Positions 54,462-62,214 of a DNA stretch of 64,000 nt are shown in pieces. Below the pieces are notes generated by a model. The model was not told where the DNA came from and ran no database searches. It worked only from the letters and a program-made list of their open reading frames with translations. The position numbers were made by a program, and so were the translations under genes. The stretch's first letter is position 1. Each line of letters begins with the position of its first letter. Source of the stretch: JAJRRL01 sp047404195 (GTDB lineage Bacteria; Pseudomonadota; Gammaproteobacteria; JAJRRL01); assembly GCA_047404195.1 (NCBI GenBank), contig JBDOIU010000005.1, positions 62,001-126,000 of the forward strand, in the 5' to 3' direction.

Positions 54462-55649
54462 ATGTCGCATTCAGCTACGACTAACCAGTCACAGGGTCGC
54501 CACATGTTGCTATGTTGTCTACTGGGGTTGGTAGCCAGTATTGCATATTATAGTACTAAAGCAGATGCGCTCAGCTTCAGTGATCAATTACCCTTTTTGT
54601 TACATGCGAAACTGTCTCTCTATTTTGCATTGTTATTTTGTTGCTTGTTACTGGCCTTTTCTGTTTCTTCAGAGGCACAACTGAACCTGACAAAGTGCCT
54701 GGTTGCTACTGCTGTTACGGTGATGATTTTTATGATGTCATTGCAGCATATCGTCGTGATGTCCTATGTCTTTCTCAGTGCTAATTTATTTATGTTTTTG
54801 TTTGTAGTGTATGCGCGACAAGGTGGTTTCCGAGTCGATTATCGTTATTATTTCGAGTCTGTTTGGAATACATTCAGTGTCAGCATCATCGCGTTGTTAT
54901 TTGCGATATTTCTCTGGGCTACCTTACTGTGCTTGGCCTTTCTACTTAAGCTTGTGCATGTGAGCTTCCTAAAGGAGATCATGTCAAGTTATGGTTTTGG
55001 CATTATTCAGTTCGGTTTTTTTGTGGGTATAGCATTGGCAACTGATCACCTGAATGCGTTGCTTGGATTACGTAAAATTGTTATCGCAGCATTTTCAATC
55101 ATACTGCCACTGGTTTGTATCGCATTGCTGATAACAACCCCAATATTGTACATCCACCTTTTCTCAGGTGACTTATTGCAATTCACACAGCATAGTAGTG
55201 TTGAATCAGTACTCATTGCTGCGAGTATTATTTTGCTCTTGGCGATAAATGCATATTACCAAGATGGCAGCCATGTGAATGAAGGCAGGAGGTGGCTGCG
55301 ACTGACGTGGCGAATTGGCCTTTTTCTTGGTTTGGCTGCAGCTTTGTTATGTAATCTGGTTTTCTACAAAATCAATAACTGGATAGATCTATCTGATGGG
55401 CGATACATTAGTAGCTTCTTGCTAGCGTTTTTAGCTATATATTTCGCTGGTTATTGTGTTGCTTTCATAGTGGGTAATAAACAGACTGCCATTGCCCGGG
55501 TCAATAAAGTGATGGTATGGGTTGTATTGAGTGCGAGCATAATAATGGGATCACCGCTTTACAATTCTGTTATGCCGTCATCAGTGGATCACACCACGAC
55601 ATCTGTGCCACCAAAGCAAGCGCCTAGCAGCACAGATCAGTCATCTTAA
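54462..55649 (+). CDS. Polytopic membrane protein, possibly DUF4153 family
   Basis: This 395-residue integral membrane protein has roughly ten hydrophobic segments and a short hydrophilic tail rich in Ser, Thr and Pro. The ESVWNTFSVSIIALLFAIFLWATLLCL stretch followed by a FG-containing loop recalls DUF4153 proteins, but the match is from memory and not decisive. ATG 54462 has AGGAGG 4 bases upstream; a frame to 54381 is less likely. The stop overlaps the convergent mdh stop by 4 bases. No substrate or role can be read. Confidence 0.6.
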   Translation: MSHSATTNQSQGRHMLLCCLLGLVASIAYYSTKADALSFSDQLPFLLHAKLSLYFALLFCCLLLAFSVSSEAQLNLTKCLVATAVTVMIFMMSLQHIVVMSYVFLSANLFMFLFVVYARQGGFRVDYRYYFESVWNTFSVSIIALLFAIFLWATLLCLAFLLKLVHVSFLKEIMSSYGFGIIQFGFFVGIALATDHLNALLGLRKIVIAAFSIILPLVCIALLITTPILYIHLFSGDLLQFTQHSSVESVLIAASIILLLAINAYYQDGSHVNEGRRWLRLTWRIGLFLGLAAALLCNLVFYKINNWIDLSDGRYISSFLLAFLAIYFAGYCVAFIVGNKQTAIARVNKVMVWVVLSASIIMGSPLYNSVMPSSVDHTTTSVPPKQAPSSTDQSS

Positions 55650-56650
55650 GCGTCTACTGTTGGCATGAGGCCCAGTTCGGCAACCGTGTCACGCTCTTGC
55701 TTGAGTTCTTGCAGTGAGGCATCGAAGCGGGTCTGTGCATCGGCGTCAAACTCATAGCCAGTAACGATCTCACAACGGCCGTTAACAGTCTTACATGGAA
55801 ATGAAAAGATGATATCGTTCGGTACACCGTAATCAGCTTGATTGCTCACCCGCGCCATAGAATAGACCTCACCTGCAGGCGTCTCGGTTATCAATGCACG
55901 CACACCATCTACGATCCCATTTGCAGCGGATGCAGCTGAAGAAGCACCCCGTGCTTGAATGATCGCAGCGCCGCGCTTTTGCACGCATGGGATAAAGGTG
56001 TTATCCAACCAATCATTGTCATTTAAAACAGCTGTTGCTGACTGACCATTAATGCTGGCGTGATGCGCATCTGGGTACTGTGTTGCTGAGTGGTTGCCCC
56101 AAATGATAGCGTTTTTAACATCACTCACAGCGACGCCCGCTTTTTGTGCCAATTGTGTTGTTGCACGATTTTGATCCAGCATGGTCATGGCATAAAAATT
56201 TTCATTGGGGATACGTGGAGCGTGTTGCATTGCGATCATGCAGTTGGTATTGCAAGGATTTCCAACAACAAATACGCGCACGTCTTCTGCTGCATGTTCA
56301 TTCAGAGCTTGGCCCTGTGCTTTAAAGATACCACCGTTCATACCTAAAAGGTCGGAGCGCTCCATACCTGCTTTGCGAGGCGCTGAACCTATTAATATGG
56401 CCCAATTGGTATCTGCAAAAGCAACCTCTGCTTGATCTGTCGCGATGATATGATCAACCAACGGAAAGGCACAATCATTCAGCTCCATGACAACACCTTG
56501 TAGCGCAGATAAAGCGGGTGGTATTTCAAGTAATTTGAGTGTCAAGCGCACATTGGGTCCAAAGACCTCGCCGGCAGCCAAGCGAAACAAAAATGAGTAT
56601 GCAATTTGACCAGCTGCACCGGTGACGCTGACTGTGAGATGTTGTGACAT
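55646..56650 (-). CDS. mdh: Malate dehydrogenase
   Basis: This TCA-cycle enzyme oxidises malate to oxaloacetate with NAD. The 334-residue protein is of the LDH-like type with N-terminal VTGAAGQIAYSFLFRLAAGEVFG, then IGSAPRKAGMERSDLL, VGNPCNTNCMIAM, TMLDQNRATTQLA and the catalytic-histidine segment IWGNHSATQYPD. This form is the one common in Burkholderia, Coxiella and Legionella rather than the E. coli type. It may supply oxaloacetate to the citrate synthase at 23442-24572. cysQ is 15 bases upstream on the same strand. Confidence 0.96.
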   Translation of the reverse strand: MSQHLTVSVTGAAGQIAYSFLFRLAAGEVFGPNVRLTLKLLEIPPALSALQGVVMELNDCAFPLVDHIIATDQAEVAFADTNWAILIGSAPRKAGMERSDLLGMNGGIFKAQGQALNEHAAEDVRVFVVGNPCNTNCMIAMQHAPRIPNENFYAMTMLDQNRATTQLAQKAGVAVSDVKNAIIWGNHSATQYPDAHHASINGQSATAVLNDNDWLDNTFIPCVQKRGAAIIQARGASSAASAANGIVDGVRALITETPAGEVYSMARVSNQADYGVPNDIIFSFPCKTVNGRCEIVTGYEFDADAQTRFDASLQELKQERDTVAELGLMPTVDA

Positions 56651-56665
56651 AGAGCCTCCTCTGAG

Positions 56666-57481
56666 TTATTTAAAGCACAAATCGACAAGATGCGTTGCGG
56701 CGCGGGCATCAGCCATAGCCACAAAGCTTGAGTTGAGTATGCTCGCCTTGCGGTTGTATTGCAATGGTTTTCCATCGCTAGAGAGTACAGCACCACCCGC
56801 CTCCTGTAATATGCACTGTCCAGCGGCTGTGTCCCACTCGCTGATCGCGTGGCGTTTAGGGTAGAAATCACCCTCACCAGCCGCCAGCAAGCAGAATTTG
56901 AGCGAACTATTGATGTGACGCAGGCTATGCCGTGGAAGGTGTTTGGCCAGATGCTCTTGCCAATAATGTGTTTTGCCATAGCATCCTAACATCACAGTGG
57001 GAGCGGCTTCATCGTAACGTTTGCCTTGACAGCGGGTTTCTGTGCCATCTGGGTGGTGTTGCCAGGCGCCTTCTCCTTGTGCGGCGGAGTAATATAGCTC
57101 TTCAACAGGTGCTACTACGATACCCATAGATACTTCATGCGCATGGATCAGCGCTATATTGACTGTAAACGATGCGCGATTCTCCACAAAACCACGCGTG
57201 CCGTCTAGCGGATCGATCAGCCAGTATGTTGACCACTGCTGGCGCTCCTCGAAGCTAGGCAGGGCTTGCTCTTCTGTAATGATTGGGTGTGGTGATAATT
57301 GTTTTAATCCTGACACTAAAACGGCATTGGCAGCATGATCTGCGAGTGTTACTACGGTATCATTTTCCTTGTGGCTGATACCAAGGTCAGCGTCGGTATA
57401 ATCACAGTATGGCAAAATCGCATCACCAGCACGTTTTGCCAGTGCGAGTAGCTCAGAGCGAAGCGTCGATACATTGTTCAT
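56666..57481 (-). CDS. cysQ: 3'(2'),5'-bisphosphate nucleotidase CysQ
   Basis: This inositol-monophosphatase-fold enzyme removes the 3'-phosphate from PAP/PAPS-type nucleotides. It has 271 residues. Metal-binding motifs are ITEEQ (usually EE), WLIDPLDGTRGFVENRASFTVNIAL and SEWDTAAGQCILQEAGG. The start ATG 57481 has CAGGGG upstream; the frame continues to 57514. It is divergent from hemF and upstream of mdh in a probable two-gene unit. Confidence 0.92.
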   Translation of the reverse strand: MNNVSTLRSELLALAKRAGDAILPYCDYTDADLGISHKENDTVVTLADHAANAVLVSGLKQLSPHPIITEEQALPSFEERQQWSTYWLIDPLDGTRGFVENRASFTVNIALIHAHEVSMGIVVAPVEELYYSAAQGEGAWQHHPDGTETRCQGKRYDEAAPTVMLGCYGKTHYWQEHLAKHLPRHSLRHINSSLKFCLLAAGEGDFYPKRHAISEWDTAAGQCILQEAGGAVLSSDGKPLQYNRKASILNSSFVAMADARAATHLVDLCFK

Positions 57482-57617
57482 TTTATGACCCCTGCTGTCA
57501 TTTTGAATGGACATTTAACACACACTAAGATTAGCAGGCGCTTGAATTGAGTGCAACGTTGACTACAGTTCTGTCTATTAATACGGTATGATGTGTAAAG
57601 ATTATTTGGGAGGCCGA

Positions 57618-58592
57618 ATGGGCGCATCATCTGAACATAATAACCGTCTGTCAGACTTATCTACTTGGTTACAAAGTTGGCAAGCTGACACCATGAGCAT
57701 GCTGGAAGCGCTTGAGTCAACGCAACGCTTTGAGCGTGATGCATGGTCTTGCGATGACTTAGGTGGTGGTGTGAGTTGCGTATTGCAAGGTGGCGACATC
57801 ATTGAGAAAGCCGGCGTTAATTTTTCGCATATACGTGGCAAGGCCTTGCCTGCTAGCGCTAACCCAGGTCGCCAGCACTTAGAGGGGCATCCCTTCGAGG
57901 CGTTAGGCGTTTCTATCGTGGTGCACCCTAACAATCCTTTTATACCAACGACGCATGCTAACTGCCGTTTTTTTCAATCCTTTGCTCCCAGCAACGGTGA
58001 TAATAAAAAACGCTGGTGGTTTGGTGGTGGCATTGACTTGACACCCTACTACGGTGATGTAGCTGATTGTGTTGCTTGGCACAGTGCTGCAAAGAAGGCC
58101 TGTGATGCTTTTCAGCCTGGTGTTTATGAAGAATACAAAGCCTGGTGTGATCGCTATTTTTATTTACCACATAGGCAAGAGGCGCGCGGCATTGGTGGGT
58201 TATTTTTTGATGATGTGAATAATGCCAGTTTCGAGGTGTGCTTTGGATTTATTCAGCAAGTGGCTGCGGCGTTTAATCACAGCTATGCAGGCATAGTAGC
58301 GCGGCATAAAAACAAGACTTGGGCGGCACAACAAAAGGCTTTCCAGCAATATCGTCGTGGGCGATATGTCGAATTTAATTTACTATACGATCGGGGTACG
58401 CTATTTGGTTTGCAGTCCAATGGTCGTACTGAATCCATACTCATGTCAATGCCGCCAAGTGTAAGCTGGCCATATCAATGGCAAGCTACAGCGGGTTCTG
58501 TCGAATCACAACTCATCAGTGATTTTCTGACACCCAAGGATTGGTTGGCTTTGGCGCAGCTAGAACAACATTCAACGGAGTTACAGAGGTAG
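57618..58592 (+). CDS. hemF: Oxygen-dependent coproporphyrinogen III oxidase
   Basis: HemF decarboxylates coproporphyrinogen III to protoporphyrinogen IX using O2 in haem synthesis. The 324-residue protein has GVNFSHIRGKALP, SIVVHPNNPFIPTTHANCRFF, WWFGGGIDLTPYYG, the FYLPHRQEARGIGGLFFDD block and RGRYVEFNLLYDRGTLFGL. ATG 57618 has GGGAGG 5 bases upstream. An aerobic enzyme implies the organism meets oxygen. proS follows by 6 bases. Confidence 0.97.
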   Translation: MGASSEHNNRLSDLSTWLQSWQADTMSMLEALESTQRFERDAWSCDDLGGGVSCVLQGGDIIEKAGVNFSHIRGKALPASANPGRQHLEGHPFEALGVSIVVHPNNPFIPTTHANCRFFQSFAPSNGDNKKRWWFGGGIDLTPYYGDVADCVAWHSAAKKACDAFQPGVYEEYKAWCDRYFYLPHRQEARGIGGLFFDDVNNASFEVCFGFIQQVAAAFNHSYAGIVARHKNKTWAAQQKAFQQYRRGRYVEFNLLYDRGTLFGLQSNGRTESILMSMPPSVSWPYQWQATAGSVESQLISDFLTPKDWLALAQLEQHSTELQR

Positions 58593-58598
58593 CACATT

Positions 58599-60092
58599 AT
58601 GGCAAACAAGACAGCAATTACACCGACGCGTTCAGAAGATTATGCCGCCTGGTACCAGGCAGTGATTAAAGCGGCAGATATGGCTGAGCATTCTCCTGTG
58701 CGTGGCTGTATGGTCATCAAACCTTGGGGTTATGCTGTATGGGAGCGTATTCAAAGCTTGATGGATAAGACATTAAAGCGCCGGGGAGTGAGTAATTTTT
58801 ATTGTCCGCTATTTATTCCGCTGAGTTACTTTCAAAAAGAGGCGGAGCAAGTTGAGGGTTTTGCAACTGAATGCGCCGTGGTGACACATCACCAGCTGCG
58901 CAAGAACAGTGATGGTGAATTACAGCCGGCGGGTGAGTTGGAGGAGCCACTGATTGTGCGCCCTACTTCTGAGACAATTATTGGTGAGATGGTTAGCCGG
59001 TGGGTGCAGTCTTATCGTGATTTACCCATGAAACTAAACCAATGGGCGAATGTTGTGCGCTGGGAAATGCGCACACGGTTATTTTTACGCAGTAGCGAGT
59101 TTTTATGGCAAGAGGGCCACACAGCGCATGCGACTGAAGATGAGGCACTGGCAGAGGCGCGTGAGATGGCGAACGTGTATGCCGATTTTGCTGAAAACAA
59201 CATGGCAATACCGGTGATTCGTGGCGAGAAAAGTCGAAACGAGCGTTTTCCTGGTGCAGTTAACTCCTTCACAATGGAAGCAATGATGCAAGATGGTAAG
59301 GCATTACAAGCCGGTACATCGCACTTTCTTGGGCAGAATTTCTCACGTGCCTTTGATATCACTTATACAGACAAAGATGAGCAACGTAAGCTGACTTGGA
59401 CTACATCATGGGGAACATCAACACGTTTAATAGGCGCGCTCATCATGGCGCACGCTGATGATGATGGCCTGGTATTACCACCCATCATTGCGCCAACGCA
59501 AGTTGTGATTTTACCACTATTAAAAAACAATCAAGACAACAGTGCCCTGCTCGATTACTGCGAGGCTTTGGCAGATCGCTTACGTGCGCATTCATTTGCT
59601 GGCGAGGAGATACGTGTACACATTGATATGCGCGATCAGCGCCCTGGAGAGAAGGCATGGTCATGGGTAAAGAAAGGTGTGCCTATTCGTTGTGAGATTG
59701 GTGCAAAGGAATTGCAGAACAACGCAGTCTATATGGGTTTACGCCATAAGGCTTATCGTGACAAAACAGCTGTATCGCACGATGAGTTTATTGCTGACAT
59801 AGCAAAAACATTGCAAGACATACAAGATGCCATTCATAAAAAGGCGCAAGACTTTAGAGATGCCAACTTGCAGCATTGCGATACGCAAGCAGCGCTAACT
59901 GATTTCTTTAGCAATGGCATTGGGTTCGCGACAGCGTATTGGCATGATCATGCTGATAATGATACAATTGAAAAACAGCTAAAAACAGACCACAATGTCA
60001 CAGTGCGCTGCTTACTAGATAATAACAATACCGGACCCTGTATTTTCAGTGGCAAGACAGGTCGTTTAGCGGTATTCGCAAAAGCCTATTAA
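58599..60092 (+). CDS. proS: Prolyl-tRNA synthetase, archaeal/eukaryotic-type (short form)
   Basis: This class II synthetase charges tRNA-Pro. At 497 residues it lacks the large editing insertion of the usual gammaproteobacterial ProRS (about 570). It instead matches the archaeal/eukaryotic-like form: RGCMVIKPWGYAVWERIQ, FPLFIPLSYF-type motif 1 region, VRPTSETIIGEMVSRW, LRSSEFLWQEGHTAHAT, and a C-terminal domain that ends in KAY, the conserved terminal tyrosine of this type. It starts 6 bases after hemF and was probably acquired laterally by some ancestor. Charging function is secure; the phylogenetic type is read from length and motifs. Confidence 0.95.
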   Translation: MANKTAITPTRSEDYAAWYQAVIKAADMAEHSPVRGCMVIKPWGYAVWERIQSLMDKTLKRRGVSNFYCPLFIPLSYFQKEAEQVEGFATECAVVTHHQLRKNSDGELQPAGELEEPLIVRPTSETIIGEMVSRWVQSYRDLPMKLNQWANVVRWEMRTRLFLRSSEFLWQEGHTAHATEDEALAEAREMANVYADFAENNMAIPVIRGEKSRNERFPGAVNSFTMEAMMQDGKALQAGTSHFLGQNFSRAFDITYTDKDEQRKLTWTTSWGTSTRLIGALIMAHADDDGLVLPPIIAPTQVVILPLLKNNQDNSALLDYCEALADRLRAHSFAGEEIRVHIDMRDQRPGEKAWSWVKKGVPIRCEIGAKELQNNAVYMGLRHKAYRDKTAVSHDEFIADIAKTLQDIQDAIHKKAQDFRDANLQHCDTQAALTDFFSNGIGFATAYWHDHADNDTIEKQLKTDHNVTVRCLLDNNNTGPCIFSGKTGRLAVFAKAY

Positions 60093-60242
60093 TAGCATTT
60101 GAATATCTCATTGTAAAGCAAGGTACGCAGCATCCATAGCGTCGTATGATGCTGTGTACGTGAGATCGAATAAGCCTCAGATACTGACCCACTCATCATA
60201 GACGTTTACAGATGCATATCAATGCAAGGGTATAGCTAGGTA

Positions 60243-62000
60243 TTAAGGTGATACGGTAGGTTTTGGCGTTGTGTTAGCATTGCACTGCGCTTTGTGAAAT
60301 AACTTCTCTGCCTCTTTCAAGCTAGATGAAACCATAGTGAGCGGTGCTTTTGATTTGTCAATGGCATCGTAAAGCTCATGTGATATAGATTCGTATAGCG
60401 GATACTTCCGAAGGAATTGATCCTTGTCCTTGAGTTTGTAGTGCTCTCTCTGCTTTTTGTATCCACTTTCAGCTTTTTTGAAGTTTAGCATCGATAGTAG
60501 GTCCTCATATTTCACGGATTCCGGAAGCTTAAAGTGTTCTGCAATGGCACGTCTACAGGTGTCATCTTGAAGTAATTCATGCATGTCTTCACTGCTAAAC
60601 TCGTAGTGCTTGCTTTTGCTATTGCTGTCAGTTAGAGGCCATTCAATGCTAGCAACTCTATCAGGATCGACCCTAAATCCAAGTTCTAAGACAAATTGCT
60701 TGTAAGACTGAACAGTTGCATTTGTATCAATCTGTATCTTTTGGATTGGAAAGGCATTTAAAAAGTCAGCGTGTTTGGTGCAATCAAGTCCTCGCCCTTT
60801 AGCAAAGCAAGCTTCTAAAATTTGCCTATGTTTGTGCGAACAATTTTTGAGCGCTTCATTTGTGGTTATTTTGTATTCCAAAGAAGAGGTATTTGAGCCC
60901 CCTTTTGCCAGTATTGCCTGTTCCACTTCTTGTCGCCTTTCCTGCTTGCTTTGCTCCATTCGCTCATGAATTGGATTTGCGGCATCTTCACCATTATCAT
61001 TCTTTGTATCAGTATCAATTTTACGCATACGTTCATTTTTCTGCAAGCCGCGAACCACTAAGGCAGACAGTCCGGCCAGAACGCCGATTGCTATAAGTGA
61101 TACTGTTGCGACCATGCCAACGCTAGGAATAATCAGGGTTAAAGCACCTGGCAATGCACCAACAACCGGTAACAACGCCGTTGCAGCCCATATACTTTTT
61201 GCTTGATTGTAGCGAGATTCTTTGTAGGAATCGATATGCGTCTTTCTTAATTCCTTTACATAATGATTGAGCGCTTCCTCAGTATAATCGCTTTTGAGAA
61301 GTGAAGAAATAAAATCTAGATTGTCCTGATGCAACAGTATTTTGAGGTTGTCATCTGAGTTTGGGTTAGTTATTTGTATAGAATATTTTGCGTATGGGTC
61401 ATCCTCAACTTCACTGAGCTCAAATCCTAATACTCCTAGGGCATGCAATATCTGAAAATGTTTTTGAAGTGTCTTAGAAAACCCCGGTGAAAATTCGTTC
61501 TTTTTTTGTGCTTGCTCACTTTCACCAGTTATGTCGGCATTTTTGTTGTAACGACAGACACACGTTAAATTATCTTTTGTGAATTCTGCACCTATATCTG
61601 TAAAACGCTGTAATTCAAATCCCTTTTCCGTAATAGATAGAAACTCCCTAAATGGCAGCTTCACACCAGCTACACCACTCGAATCGCCTTTTTTATGAAC
61701 TGTCAGCATGTGCTCATCAGTATCAAAGCCTAGTGCAATATCAAGCTCATGCCAGTTTGGGGCATATTGTGCCCCCTTAAGGGCTTCTATTATTGCCTTG
61801 AATTCGACACTGGTTACTTGCCATGCACTGAAAGGCACTCCGTTGATAACGCATTGTTTGAGAGTGAGTTTATCAGCATTCGGTTCAGACGACACACCGA
61901 GTTCATTCAAAATTTTAAATGCGGCTTCAACTGGTTCAGAGCTAAAAAGATCTTTATTAGTGAACAGTCTCTTAAAAACTGAGTTTGAATGAGTGCGCAT
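60243..62000 (-). CDS. Unknown protein with central membrane hairpin, effector-like
   Basis: ATG 62000 has GAGAGGTG 5 bases upstream; the product has 585 residues. The N-terminal 270 residues look globular. A central hydrophobic stretch (about 275-325: SIWAATALLPVVGALPGALTLIIPSVGMVATVSLIAIGVLAGLSALVV) could form two membrane helices with a short turn. The C-terminal 250 residues are charged and helical, with coiled-coil-like EQSKQERRQEVEQA. No signal peptide and no family recognised. The layout is common among effectors that insert into host membranes; that is inference. The next gene upstream on this strand is the IQ protein at 62215-64000. Confidence 0.58.
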   Translation of the reverse strand: MRTHSNSVFKRLFTNKDLFSSEPVEAAFKILNELGVSSEPNADKLTLKQCVINGVPFSAWQVTSVEFKAIIEALKGAQYAPNWHELDIALGFDTDEHMLTVHKKGDSSGVAGVKLPFREFLSITEKGFELQRFTDIGAEFTKDNLTCVCRYNKNADITGESEQAQKKNEFSPGFSKTLQKHFQILHALGVLGFELSEVEDDPYAKYSIQITNPNSDDNLKILLHQDNLDFISSLLKSDYTEEALNHYVKELRKTHIDSYKESRYNQAKSIWAATALLPVVGALPGALTLIIPSVGMVATVSLIAIGVLAGLSALVVRGLQKNERMRKIDTDTKNDNGEDAANPIHERMEQSKQERRQEVEQAILAKGGSNTSSLEYKITTNEALKNCSHKHRQILEACFAKGRGLDCTKHADFLNAFPIQKIQIDTNATVQSYKQFVLELGFRVDPDRVASIEWPLTDSNSKSKHYEFSSEDMHELLQDDTCRRAIAEHFKLPESVKYEDLLSMLNFKKAESGYKKQREHYKLKDKDQFLRKYPLYESISHELYDAIDKSKAPLTMVSSSLKEAEKLFHKAQCNANTTPKPTVSP

Positions 62001-62214
62001 AATACACCTCTCTTAAATATAAATATCATCATTTATATTGTGACATAAATACAGATATAGGTCAAACCTTTCAGGCTAAGATGTGTGCAGAAAGTGCTAT
62101 CGGAACTTGTATTGTGCAGAGATTGAGTGGCTACCTCCACCACGACTCACAATAAAGCACTGATGCAACAGCAACTAGCAAAAGCCAGTGCTGCGACATA
62201 TGTGTGATTGTGCA

